This document shows, piece after piece, positions 8,534 through 16,498 of a DNA stretch of 64,000 nt (its first letter is position 1; the number at the start of each line of letters is the position of its first letter). A program made the translations under genes and the position numbers. The notes beneath the pieces were generated by a model that saw only the letters and a program-made list of their open reading frames with translations, had not been told where the DNA came from and made no database searches. The stretch comes from Bacillus sp. FJAT-44742 (GTDB taxonomy: Bacteria > Bacillota > Bacilli > Bacillales > Marinococcaceae), in contig NZ_KZ454936.1 of the NCBI RefSeq assembly GCF_002797315.1, positions 1,487,133 to 1,551,132 on the forward strand, read 5' to 3'.

Positions 8534-9706
8534 TAGGACTCTCATACGCAGACGGTCGTAACGCTTAAAACCAAACGCATTTCGTTTGATTACCTTGGTT
8601 TGGTTGTTTAATCCTTCGATTGGCCCGTTGGTATACCCAAACGTAAAACTGTTTAGGATTTCCGTTTGCCAATTTTGGAGGGTTTGAACCACCTTTATAA
8701 ATTCTTTCATGCCAGAAGCCTTTACCTCACGGTAAAAAGCATAGAGTCCTTCTTTTATGATCCTCCCATTGGAAGAACCAACAGCTTTCGCTTGATCAAA
8801 CCAGCCCCGAAACATTTCTTTCAGCCGGTAGGCGCTCCGTAACTCCTCGGATAAACCCAAGTATCTCTCCAAATACCAGTGCTGCTTCTCGCTCAGAGCT
8901 TCGTACCGTTTGTTAAACACGTGTTTCATTCGTTTACATTTCTTTCGATCATACTCATGAAAGTCTTTCTGCACTCTTCTTCTCACACGATCCAAAGCCC
9001 AAAAGACATACCGGCAAAAGTGAAAACGGTCCGCGATGATCACAGGGTTTCCTAAGGCTTTCTGTACGGCAGATTTGAAGGGATAACTCATATCCATCAC
9101 CACCATTTCCACCTTGTTTCCTTTTTGGCGTAAATACTGTTTCACCGTCTCCACCTTACGGTCAGGAAGAATATCCAAAGGTTCAGCGGTCTTCCCATTG
9201 GCAATGATGACCTGAAACTTCCCTTGATCGGTATCTCCTTTATATTCATCGATCGCAATGACTTCAGGAAGTTCTGTGACTTCTCGAAACATGGGAGAAG
9301 AAATGGCATCAAATCGCCTCATGGCAGTAGAAGCAGACGTTCGAAACTGTTGCGCTGTATCCTTGAAGTTTTTCCCCTGAATGATGCGCAGCCCAAACGC
9401 TTGATTCCATTCCACGCTGTGACGCTGATATCGTTGGACAAAGCGAGTGGACTCGGCAAACCGTTTCCCGCAGGAACAGGCGTAACGACGCTTTCGATAA
9501 AATACATACGTGTTTCTCTCAAACATCTTCAAGTGCTGTACTTTTTGAGTGCGGTAATCATGAACACGTTTCGTCCGCTTTCCACAATCGGGGCAGCGTT
9601 GGGCTTTTCGTTCCATCTCCACGTGGAGATGGAACGAATCCCCTATCGTTTCTGTTTTCTTTATGATCATTTCTTCAAACCCGGGAATATTCATGATAAA
9701 ATGCAT
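8492..9706 (-). CDS. ISL3-family transposase (DDE)
   Basis: 404 residues. Order of parts: N-terminal zinc ribbon (CPDCG and CSCG), a helix-turn-helix region (NFKDTAQQFRTSASTAMRRF), then the DDE catalytic core with D in VIAIDEYKGD, D in VVMDMSYPFKSAV and E in GPIEGLNNQTKVIKRNAFGF. It cuts and joins the IS ends. The frame is open from 9745, but TAGGAG lies about 10 nt before the ATG at 9706 (MHFIMNIPGF), so this start is chosen. The ribosome site lies in an inverted repeat (9710-9776) that could mask it in transcripts entering from outside. Confidence 0.9.
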   Translation of the reverse strand: MHFIMNIPGFEEMIIKKTETIGDSFHLHVEMERKAQRCPDCGKRTKRVHDYRTQKVQHLKMFERNTYVFYRKRRYACSCGKRFAESTRFVQRYQRHSVEWNQAFGLRIIQGKNFKDTAQQFRTSASTAMRRFDAISSPMFREVTELPEVIAIDEYKGDTDQGKFQVIIANGKTAEPLDILPDRKVETVKQYLRQKGNKVEMVVMDMSYPFKSAVQKALGNPVIIADRFHFCRYVFWALDRVRRRVQKDFHEYDRKKCKRMKHVFNKRYEALSEKQHWYLERYLGLSEELRSAYRLKEMFRGWFDQAKAVGSSNGRIIKEGLYAFYREVKASGMKEFIKVVQTLQNWQTEILNSFTFGYTNGPIEGLNNQTKVIKRNAFGFKRYDRLRMRVLLHHQVKGKTIQVG

Positions 9707-9709
9707 GTA

Positions 9710-9776
9710 CACGCAACTCCTATCCTTATTCTTGTTTCTCGACAATTCAAGTGTAAAGGATATCGGAGCTTGCGTG
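9710..9776 (-). promoter_or_regulatory. Inverted repeat overlapping transposase ribosome site
   Basis: CACGCAACTCCTATCCTT (9710-9727) is the imperfect complement of 9756-9776 (AAGGATA...TTGCGTG). On the minus-strand mRNA the right-hand copy comes first and can pair with the stretch containing the TAGGAG ribosome site. Confidence 0.55.
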
Positions 9777-9824
9777 TTTTTTAATAGCTAATTTTTCTAA
9801 AACCCCAACAAATAGTGTAGAGCC

Positions 9825-9832
9825 AAAAAAGT
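9825..9832. repeat. Target-site duplication, right copy
   Basis: AAAAAAGT, identical to 8438-8445. Confidence 0.9.
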
Positions 9833-9870
9833 GGTATCTCAATAGTCTAACTTTTGAGATACCACTTTTT
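9826..9870 (+). terminator. Original terminator of the MBL gene, displaced by the IS
   Basis: AAAAAGTGGTATCTCAA (9826-9842) and TTGAGATACCACTTTTT (9854-9870) form a perfect 17-bp stem. It contains the ancestral last codons and TAG stop (9843-9845) of the MBL gene. Because the target duplication restored the left arm, the hairpin is intact but now 1.4 kb from its gene. Confidence 0.8.
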
Positions 9871-9960
9871 ATTACGGGATTTCAAATCTAGTGAAGAGGA
9901 TAAAAACTTGTTTTCAAAAGGCCAGCTAAACTGAGATTCTGCATAATCCCATGCTTGGAG

Positions 9961-10959
9961 TCAGGTGGGCTGAATTTCCAAAGGGATTTTGCCAAACTGC
10001 TCTGCATCTTCTAGGCGTCTCATAGCTTCTGCTGTGTGAGATAACGGAAAGACCTGATCAATGACAGGTTTAATTTGGTAACGATTAATAAAATAAAGCA
10101 TTTCTCTTAACTCATCTCGGCTTCCCATAGTGCTTCCAAGGAGATTAAATTGGCCGTAAAATAATGAGCGGAGATTAAGGGTGACTTCATCTCCTGCCGA
10201 AGCACCAAACGTAACCAAAGTTCCTCCTTTTCTTACTTGACTGAGTGTCTTATTAAAGGTAGCAGCTCCGATAGTTTCAATGGCAATATCTGCTTTTTCA
10301 CCATGCAGTGCTTTATCCCAGTCGCCGCTGCTGTCAATCGCTATATCCGCTCCAAGCTCTAATGCTTTTCTTCTTTTTTCCTCAGAGCGAGAAGTAACGA
10401 TCACCCGGGCTCCTATCGCTTTTGCAAATAAGAGTAAAAATGTTACGGCTCCGCTTCCAACACCGGGCAGGAGAATAGTATCTGTTCTTTTAATCTTAGC
10501 CCTCGTAAACAGAGCCCTGTATGCAGTGAGAGCTGACAAAGCCAGCACCCCGGCTTCTTCCCAGGTCAAATGCTCTGGTTTTTTTTCGATATACTCTTGA
10601 GAGATCGTAATGGTTTCTGCAAATGTACCGTGATCCGGTAATCCCAGAACCTTATACCCTTCAGGGGGAGCATCACTTTTTGTAAGCCACCCTAAACTTG
10701 GGTTGATAATGACAGAGTCTCCTTCAGAAAACCTCGTAACTTCCGGCCCTGTTTCTTCAATGACTCCAGCGCCATCTGATCCCAGAATCAGAGGAGGGTC
10801 CTGTTGGTTATGACGCTCAAGCACGAACAAATCACGGTGGTTTAAACCAGCATATTTCAGTTTCACTTTTACTTCGCCTTTTTTGGGAACAGGGGCCGTA
10901 TGTTCTGTATATCTTGCCCCCTCTAACCCGGCAGCCCCTTCATGGACAAAAGCTTTCAT
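9961..10959 (-). CDS. Zinc-free MDR-family oxidoreductase, YogA-like
   Basis: 332 residues. Medium-chain dehydrogenase/reductase with an N-terminal GroES-like domain (LNHRDLFVLER, GSDGAGVIEETGPEVTRF) and a Rossmann domain (ILLPGVGSGAVTFLLLFAKAIGARVIVTSRSEEKR). The structural four-cysteine zinc loop of classic alcohol dehydrogenases is absent, as in quinone-oxidoreductase-type members. It resembles B. subtilis YogA; the substrate is unknown. AAGGAGG lies 6 nt before the ATG. It is 35 bp downstream of a related MDR gene on the same strand, so the two probably share a transcript. Confidence 0.8.
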   Translation of the reverse strand: MKAFVHEGAAGLEGARYTEHTAPVPKKGEVKVKLKYAGLNHRDLFVLERHNQQDPPLILGSDGAGVIEETGPEVTRFSEGDSVIINPSLGWLTKSDAPPEGYKVLGLPDHGTFAETITISQEYIEKKPEHLTWEEAGVLALSALTAYRALFTRAKIKRTDTILLPGVGSGAVTFLLLFAKAIGARVIVTSRSEEKRRKALELGADIAIDSSGDWDKALHGEKADIAIETIGAATFNKTLSQVRKGGTLVTFGASAGDEVTLNLRSLFYGQFNLLGSTMGSRDELREMLYFINRYQIKPVIDQVFPLSHTAEAMRRLEDAEQFGKIPLEIQPT

Positions 10960-10994
10960 AGCGGTTCCTCCTTCTTGCCGTTCAAATAGAAGTT

Positions 10995-12017
10995 TTATTC
11001 AAAGTCTGCTATCACTATTTTTCCGATCGTCCGGCCTGACTCGATCATCTTGTGAGCTTTCTGGAGGTTATTTGCATTAATCGGTGAAAGAATAGTATCT
11101 ACAGTAGTTTCGAGCTTTTTATCATCAAGGAATTTGCTCACTTTATTTAAAAGCCTGTATTGTTCAATCATGTCACCTGTTTTATACAAAGGACGAGTAA
11201 ACATAAATTCCCACGAAAAGGTTACACTTTTATTTTTTAAAAGGGTTAAGTCTAGATGCTTGTCGGTTTCAACAATTGAACAGATGTTGCCTTGTGGAGC
11301 AATGGCATCAGCCATGTTTTCCCAATGCTGATCGGTCGAATGTAAACAAAAAATATAGTTTACTCCGTTATGGATCCCTAACTCTGTAAGCTGAGGCAAA
11401 AATGGCTCATGGTGGTCAATAATAAAATCAGCTCCGCGATCCATTGCCCACTTGGATGACTCAGGCCTGGAAGCTGTGCCGATCACTTTTAACCCTGCCA
11501 TCTTTGCAAGTTGAACGGCAATAGAGCCGACTCCGCCAGCCGCTCCAATGATGAGGATGGATTTGCTGGCATTTTTTCTTGGATCCATTTTAACGCCGAG
11601 TCGGTCAAATATTCCTTCCCAGGCAGTGATTGTAGTTAACGGGAGAGCGGCTGCCTCTGAGTAACTAAGAAGGACTGGTTTGTGGCCGACAATTCTTTCA
11701 TCCACCAAGTGGTACTCGCTATTCCCGCCTTGTCGATCGATACTCCCTGCATAATACACTTCATCTCCTGGTTCAAATAACGTGCAGTCAGGCCCGACTT
11801 CATCGACGACCCCGGCAACATCCCAGCCAAGAATGCGTGGCTGTTCTTCAATATTTTCTTTTGGTGCTCTTACTTTTGTATCTACTGGATTGACAGACAC
11901 TGCCTCTACCTTTACAAGAATTTCTCTCTCTTTGGGCACTGGTTTGTCAACCTCAATATCAAGGAGGCTTTCTTCATGGTCAATTGGTAAATATTTATAT
12001 AATCCTACCGCTTTCAT
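10995..12017 (-). CDS. Zinc-binding alcohol dehydrogenase family protein (quinone oxidoreductase-like)
   Basis: 340 residues. MDR superfamily: GroES-like domain (VEAVSVNPVDTKVRAP, LGWDVAGVVDEVGPDC) followed by a Rossmann fold (ILIIGAAGGVGSIAVQLAKMAGLKVIGTASRPES). It resembles the family-1 zinc-type alcohol dehydrogenases that reduce enones or quinones with NADPH. No four-cysteine zinc loop is visible. It is the first gene of a two-gene minus-strand unit and is divergent from the LysM-CAP gene at 12259, sharing a 241-bp intergenic region. Confidence 0.8.
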   Translation of the reverse strand: MKAVGLYKYLPIDHEESLLDIEVDKPVPKEREILVKVEAVSVNPVDTKVRAPKENIEEQPRILGWDVAGVVDEVGPDCTLFEPGDEVYYAGSIDRQGGNSEYHLVDERIVGHKPVLLSYSEAAALPLTTITAWEGIFDRLGVKMDPRKNASKSILIIGAAGGVGSIAVQLAKMAGLKVIGTASRPESSKWAMDRGADFIIDHHEPFLPQLTELGIHNGVNYIFCLHSTDQHWENMADAIAPQGNICSIVETDKHLDLTLLKNKSVTFSWEFMFTRPLYKTGDMIEQYRLLNKVSKFLDDKKLETTVDTILSPINANNLQKAHKMIESGRTIGKIVIADFE

Positions 12018-12258
12018 GCACTCTCACCCCATCTAATTAAATGATGCCAAGCATTTGTTTCTTCAAAGACTACTACAACACGGTTCATTGCTTCAACAGT
12101 TACGCCTTTTCCTCTTACCTTCTTCTCCTAAAAAAGTGTTCCACCTGCTTAAAGAGATCATTCCATTTTATAACTTTTTTACGTAATAATTAGCAACATA
12201 AATAAATCAAATTCTTTACATAATAGAAAAGTACATTTTACGACAAAGGAGATCACTT

Positions 12259-12882
12259 ATGCTTATTAGATTTGTTAGCTGCGTTCTGCTCTTTTTATGC
12301 TGTTTTCCGATTTCAGCAGAGGCTCAAAATGTGCAAACTTATAACGAGCCTCCTTTTGAACACTACCAGGTTAGCTCGGGAGATTCCTTTTGGTTTATTG
12401 CTCAGCGGTACGGAGTAGATTACAGAGAGCTAATGAGGTTAAATCCAGAAATAGCGCCCCAAAATATGCACATAGGTGAAGTAATAAGGCTTAAACCAGA
12501 AGCAGAACATCACAATCAATTCGAAGACCAAGTTGTTGAATTAGTGAACCAAGAAAGAAGCAGAAACGGACTTCAGCCGCTGACACACCGCGCAGATGTA
12601 AAAGATGTTGCTCATAAAAAAGCAGAAGATATGGTTAATTCAAATTACTTCTCTCATACAAGTCCTAATTACGGATCCCCATTTGATATGCTCCAAACCT
12701 TTGGAGTGGATTACCGTACAGCTGGAGAAAACATAGCAAAAGGACAAACCACACCAGAACAAGTGATGAACGATTGGATGGACTCTCCAGGTCACCGGGA
12801 GAATATCTTAAAACCTGAATTTGATTCCATTGGAGTGGGCTTTTATCACGGAGCATGGTGTCAAATGTTTACCGGTAACTAA
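12259..12882 (+). CDS. Secreted LysM + CAP (SCP-like) domain protein
   Basis: 207 residues. Signal peptide (hydrophobic 5-20, cleavage near AEAQ), one LysM peptidoglycan-binding domain (about 35-78, YQVSSGDSFWFIAQRYGVDYREL), then a CAP domain (about 90-205) with LVNQERSRNGL, SHTSPNYGSPFDML, GENIAKGQ and WMDSPGHRENIL. This arrangement resembles Bacillus YkwD/SafA-type cell or spore envelope proteins. Function of bacterial CAP domains is poorly defined. RBS AAAGGAG. Single gene with its own terminator. Confidence 0.85.
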   Translation: MLIRFVSCVLLFLCCFPISAEAQNVQTYNEPPFEHYQVSSGDSFWFIAQRYGVDYRELMRLNPEIAPQNMHIGEVIRLKPEAEHHNQFEDQVVELVNQERSRNGLQPLTHRADVKDVAHKKAEDMVNSNYFSHTSPNYGSPFDMLQTFGVDYRTAGENIAKGQTTPEQVMNDWMDSPGHRENILKPEFDSIGVGFYHGAWCQMFTGN

Positions 12883-12885
12883 AAC

Positions 12886-12913
12886 ACACAGCAGCCTGGC
12901 TTGGCTGCTGTGT
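12886..12913 (+). terminator. Terminator after LysM-CAP gene
   Basis: ACACAGCAGCC / GGCTGCTGTGT with a TGGCTT loop, followed by TTTT. Confidence 0.85.
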
Positions 12914-13094
12914 TTTCATACGTGTCATACTATTTCTATAAGAATGTCACTTGAAAAATATATAGGATGGCTCATTTTTTAAAACTAATCAAAAATATAA
13001 AAGTAAATACAACATTTATAATCGTTAGAATCTTTGGAAACAGGAGTATTTAGAAGGAAAAGAAAGAAAACAAAAGTATTTATGATATGTAATC

Positions 13095-13126
13095 CGTTTT
13101 CATGGAATATGTTTTCGTTTTCATGG
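13095..13126 (+). repeat. Tandem 11-bp direct repeat upstream of sORF
   Basis: CGTTTTCATGG occurs at 13095-13105 and again at 13116-13126, exactly 21 bp apart (two helical turns); a partial TTTTCAT follows at 13131. Such phasing suits two regulator molecules on one DNA face. Confidence 0.45.
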
Positions 13127-13201
13127 TTTATTTTCATTTTTGATATTAAGCTCAAAGAAGCGCATAATATCCATATAATCACATGAAAGAAGGGTTAATG
13201 A

Positions 13202-13300
13202 ATGAAAAAGTATATCATTAATTATGTAAAAGCCGTTTTCGAACGTCACCAAGAAGAAGGCGCTCGTATGCTTAAACAAGCTCAAAAAAAATCAGCCTAA
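13202..13300 (+). CDS. Small protein, 32 residues, unknown
   Basis: MKKYIINYVKAVFERHQEEG..., ending in KKSA. Basic, amphipathic and likely helical; no signal peptide or membrane segment. AGAAGGG lies 7 nt before the ATG. It stands alone between a repeat-bearing 280-bp AT-rich upstream region and its own terminator at 13370, which supports a real transcription unit. I do not recognise a family. A 7-codon frame (ATG at 13198) overlaps its start and could be translationally coupled. Confidence 0.55.
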   Translation: MKKYIINYVKAVFERHQEEGARMLKQAQKKSA

Positions 13301-13369
13301 CCCTGTCTATAACCTACATCTAACACTAATATTCCGTTACTAAATTCGATAATAGATAAATTTAAAGTA

Positions 13370-13402
13370 AAAGCCTTCCATGTCATCATAATGGAGGGCT
13401 TT
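13370..13402 (+). terminator. Terminator after 32-codon gene
   Basis: AAAGCCTTCCAT / ATGGAGGGCTTT (one G-T pair), 9-nt loop, then a T-run. Confidence 0.85.
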
Positions 13403-13820
13403 TTTTGAAGTCTCACCGTGCTTATGGGGGTACGGGGGTTAATATCGTAATTATTACTAAATTTTTTCAATAAATGATAGGGAAAAGAGATATACTTTTT
13501 GCCTCACTAATTTATAGGTGATTACTGGAAATGTTACGAATAAAGCGACAAAATTCCTTTAATTCTCTTAAAATTTACAAAGAATTAATTGATTTTTACG
13601 TAATTGTCAAATAAAATGGACATTGTTACCCGATATCCACGTTTTTTAAACGTATTTTTCAGACTTTTCTTTTTGTGAAAAAATTAACACGTTCCCTATT
13701 GGAATTAAGATACATAAATAGTATGACACTTTATTACACAAAGGGAGGCGGCCATTCAGCTCATTTTTTTTAAGTACATTAGTAGAGAAATAAACAAATC
13801 AAATTTTTGGAGGGTTTAAG
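13403..13820 (+). promoter_or_regulatory. Long AT-rich leader of the phn operon
   Basis: 418 bp without a credible gene. Three TTAC/TTAA-like hexamers near 13575, 13585 and 13596 are spaced about 10-11 bp, weakly like a PhoP box series, but none matches well. GGAGG precedes the phnD ATG by 9 nt. No riboswitch fold was recognised. Confidence 0.3.
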
Positions 13821-14744
13821 ATGAAAAAGTGGATGATTGGTGTAACTGTGGCTTCTTCAGTAGGACTTCTGGCAGCCTGTGGAGGCGGTGACAATGGAGA
13901 TGGAAATGGTGAGGAAGCCGGTGATAATGGTCAAGTAGATCAATTAACAATGGGTTTTGTCCCATCACAGGATGCTGATGAAATTGCTACTACCGTTGAG
14001 CCTCTTCAGGAGCGTTTAAGCGAAGAGCTTGGAGTTGAAATTGACGCAGAAGTTATGACAAACTACACTGCATTGGTTGAAGGAATGCGTACCCAAAACA
14101 TTGACATAGGTTTTCTGCCTCCATTTGGATTTGTACAAGCTGAAGAACGTGCTGAGGTTAACGTGCTGTTGAAAGCTATCCGTCACGGCGATGATTCTTA
14201 CTTGGCGCAATTTGTTGTCCGTGAAGATTCTGACATTAATGATATTGATGATATTATTAATTCTGATCCAGGAGAGCTTACTTGGTCCTTTGGTGATGTC
14301 ACATCTACAGCAGGGTATCTATTCCCGGCATCTCACTTGATGGATCTGGGGATTGAAGAAGTTGATGAACACTTTGTTCAGCAGACAGTTGGCGGCCATG
14401 ACAATGCTTTGCAGTCACTTCTGGACGGACAAGCTGACTTTGCAACTACCTTTGACGATGCTCGTGATAACTTTGCAGACGAGAATCCAGATATCTATGA
14501 TGAACTCACAGTTATTGAATATACTGACCCTATCCCAAATGATACGATTTCCGTGCGTTCTGAAATGGATGAGGAACTAGCACAAGAAATTAAAGACGTC
14601 TTCCTTAGCTTTAATGATGACGAAGAAATGATGGAAGTTATGGATGAAGTATACAACTGGACTGGTGTGACTGAAGCTTCCTCTGAAGACTATGAAATCG
14701 TCCGTGAAACCTATGAGCGTTTTGAGGATGTTGTAGAGGAATAA
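13821..14744 (+). CDS. phnD: Phosphonate/phosphite-type ABC transporter substrate-binding lipoprotein
   Basis: 307 residues. Type II signal peptide with lipobox LLAAC (lipidated C20), then a Gly/Asp/Glu-rich tether and the PhnD fold (LTMGFVPSQDADEIATTVEP, NIDIGFLPPFGFV, SWSFGDVTSTAG-like WSFGDVTSTAGYLFP, TTFDDAR, NDTISVR). It would capture a phosphonate, phosphite or related oxyanion at the cell surface for PhnE/PhnC. The mature protein is extremely acidic, a usual sign of a salt-adapted exoprotein. It is 174 bp upstream of phnC and separated by a hairpin. Confidence 0.88.
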   Translation: MKKWMIGVTVASSVGLLAACGGGDNGDGNGEEAGDNGQVDQLTMGFVPSQDADEIATTVEPLQERLSEELGVEIDAEVMTNYTALVEGMRTQNIDIGFLPPFGFVQAEERAEVNVLLKAIRHGDDSYLAQFVVREDSDINDIDDIINSDPGELTWSFGDVTSTAGYLFPASHLMDLGIEEVDEHFVQQTVGGHDNALQSLLDGQADFATTFDDARDNFADENPDIYDELTVIEYTDPIPNDTISVRSEMDEELAQEIKDVFLSFNDDEEMMEVMDEVYNWTGVTEASSEDYEIVRETYERFEDVVEE

Positions 14745-14774
14745 ATTATTTTCTTACATGCTATTTTCATAGTG

Positions 14775-14807
14775 AACAACCTGCTTTCATACGACAAGCA
14801 GGTTGTT
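14775..14807 (+). other. Hairpin between phnD and phnC
   Basis: AACAACCTGCTT (14775-14786) / AAGCAGGTTGTT (14796-14807), perfect 12-bp stem with no T-run. It probably protects the phnD message 3' end, giving more binding protein than permease. Confidence 0.6.
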
Positions 14808-14833
14808 ACTTTGTTCAGAGAATTCCAGGACAT

Positions 14834-14885
14834 AAGTTCGTTTCTTACTCTATGAACTTACGAACCGGGAAAGGTTCTTTCTGTT
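14834..14885 (+). promoter_or_regulatory. Possible attenuator before phnC
   Basis: AAGTTC (14834-14839) can pair with GAACTT (14854-14859), and GAACC (14862-14866) with GGTTC (14873-14877), followed by TTTCTGTTTTTC. GTTCG (14836-14840) can instead pair with CGAAC (14861-14865), which would break the second hairpin. Stems are short, so this is tentative. Confidence 0.3.
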
Positions 14886-14918
14886 TTTCTATTTATATAT
14901 AAAAGAGGTAGTTATGAA

Positions 14919-15695
14919 ATGATTAAATTTGATAATGTATCGTTGACGTACCCTAATGGTCATAAGGGCTTAAAAAATATTAATTTAGAAATCCCTAAGG
15001 GTGAGTTTGTTGTTGTTGTAGGACTGTCGGGTGCTGGGAAATCAACGCTTATCCGCAGTATTAATCAAATGGTAAAACCAACAGAAGGAAAACTATTTAT
15101 AGAAAATACGGATGCTCTTAAGGTAAACAGCAAGGGTCTTCGTCTGCTTCGCCGTGATATTGGAATGATATTTCAAAACTATAACCTGGTAAAGCGCTCA
15201 AGTGTTCTTAGAAACGTCCTGTCTGGACGATTAGGCCATACTGGTACTCTGCGCAGTATGCTTAACATGTTCTCACAGGAGGATCTTCAGTTTGCCATGC
15301 AATGTCTTGACAGGGTAGGGATTCAGGATAAAGCGTATCAACGCGCAGATACTTTAAGCGGCGGTCAGCAGCAAAGAGTAAGTATAGCCCGTTCCTTGTG
15401 TCAAAAGCCAAAGGTTATTCTTGCAGATGAGCCTGTTGCCAGTCTTGATCCACCGACAGCTCATGCTGTGATGGAAGACTTGCGTGAAATAAACAAAGAA
15501 GACGACATCACAATGGTTATAAATCTTCATGCTATTGACCTTTCCATGGAATACGCAGACCGGATTATTGGATTGCGGGAAGGAGAAGTAGTGTTTGACG
15601 GACCGGCTTCTGAAGTAAACGAGCAGACATTTGAAGATATATACGGTCGTCCTATTAAAGAAGATGATTTATTAGGCGAGGTTGAAAAAGAATGA
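14919..15695 (+). CDS. phnC: Phosphonate-type ABC transporter ATP-binding protein
   Basis: 258 residues. Walker A GLSGAGKS (35-42), Q-loop FQNYNL, signature LSGGQQQRVSIARSL, Walker B VILADEPVASLDP and the H-loop LHAIDL are all present. It powers import through the two PhnE permeases. Its TGA overlaps the phnE1 ATG by four bases, so the two are translationally coupled. Confidence 0.92.
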   Translation: MIKFDNVSLTYPNGHKGLKNINLEIPKGEFVVVVGLSGAGKSTLIRSINQMVKPTEGKLFIENTDALKVNSKGLRLLRRDIGMIFQNYNLVKRSSVLRNVLSGRLGHTGTLRSMLNMFSQEDLQFAMQCLDRVGIQDKAYQRADTLSGGQQQRVSIARSLCQKPKVILADEPVASLDPPTAHAVMEDLREINKEDDITMVINLHAIDLSMEYADRIIGLREGEVVFDGPASEVNEQTFEDIYGRPIKEDDLLGEVEKE

Positions 15696-16498
15696 CAAAA
15701 GATTCTCAACATCAAAAACGCATTCCTGTCATACCTGCCTCTTCAAAACGAAATATAACAATGATCTTATTTGTCGTTGTAGCTTTATATATAGCTGCTG
15801 CAATTCAGACTGATGCGTACCCTGACAGAATTATTGAAGGCCTGCCTCATGCAATTAGTTTCTTTATTGATGATATGTGGCCGCCCAATTGGGGTTACTT
15901 TGAAAGTGTATTATTTGGCCTGCTGGAATCATGGAATATTGCACTGCTAGCCACCACACTTTCTGCAATTTTCTGTTTACCTATTGCCTTTATAGCAGCA
16001 GGAAATATAAATAAAAACTTTTTCTTCTATCATGCAACACGCCTGGCATTAAATGTACTTCGTACGATTCCGGATTTAGTATGGGCTGTTTTATTTGTAG
16101 CTATTGTAGGGTTGGGTGCTTTGTCAGGTATGATTGCCCTATTTTTTTTCTCACTCGGGATCTTAGTGAAATTTGTGAGTGAAACGATTGAATCAATTGA
16201 TGAAGGACCTTTGGATGCTGTAAGGGCTACAGGGGGCAATATCTTTCAAGTCATTTGGTACGGAGCCATTCCGCAAATTCTGCCTCAGTATGTTTCGTAT
16301 ACACTTTATTTGCTTGAAATAAATGTAAGGGCATCTATTGTCCTTGGTTTTGTAGGAGCAGGCGGTATCGGCTTACTTCTAAATCAGCAGCTTGCCGTAT
16401 TTAATTTTGGTAACGTGTCTATGATTATATTTGTAACGTTCATTGGCGTCACCATTATCGACACAATTAGTACGGTGTTTAGAAAGAGGTTAGTATAA
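15692..16498 (+). CDS. phnE: Phosphonate-type ABC transporter permease 1
   Basis: 268 residues, about six membrane segments. The conserved permease loop that contacts the ATPase is seen as EGPLDAVRATGGNIFQVIWYGAIPQILPQY, followed by ASIVLGFVGAGGIGLLL. It begins inside the phnC stop (ATGA) and ends inside the next gene start (TAATG). Paired PhnE subunits in one operon are common in Bacillus phn systems. Confidence 0.9.
   Translation: MTKDSQHQKRIPVIPASSKRNITMILFVVVALYIAAAIQTDAYPDRIIEGLPHAISFFIDDMWPPNWGYFESVLFGLLESWNIALLATTLSAIFCLPIAFIAAGNINKNFFFYHATRLALNVLRTIPDLVWAVLFVAIVGLGALSGMIALFFFSLGILVKFVSETIESIDEGPLDAVRATGGNIFQVIWYGAIPQILPQYVSYTLYLLEINVRASIVLGFVGAGGIGLLLNQQLAVFNFGNVSMIIFVTFIGVTIIDTISTVFRKRLV

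Larger units (their letters stand above)
8446..9824 (-). mobile_element. Complete ISL3-family insertion sequence (1379 bp)
   Basis: One transposase gene is bounded by imperfect inverted repeats of about 28 bp: 8446-8473 (GGTTCTA...TGTTGGGGT) and, reading inward on the minus strand, 9824-9797 (GGCTCTA...TGTTGGGGT). The element is flanked by a perfect 8-bp direct repeat AAAAAAGT (8438-8445 and 9825-9832). The GGYTCT termini, 8-bp duplication and 1.4-kb size are those of the ISL3 family. The intact gene and identical duplications suggest a recent, possibly active copy. Confidence 0.93.

Noticed and set aside
13553-13602. PhoP-box-like TTAC/TTAA hexamers before phnD
   Set aside because: Spacing is only approximate and the hexamers match poorly in an AT-rich tract; not reported as a regulatory site.
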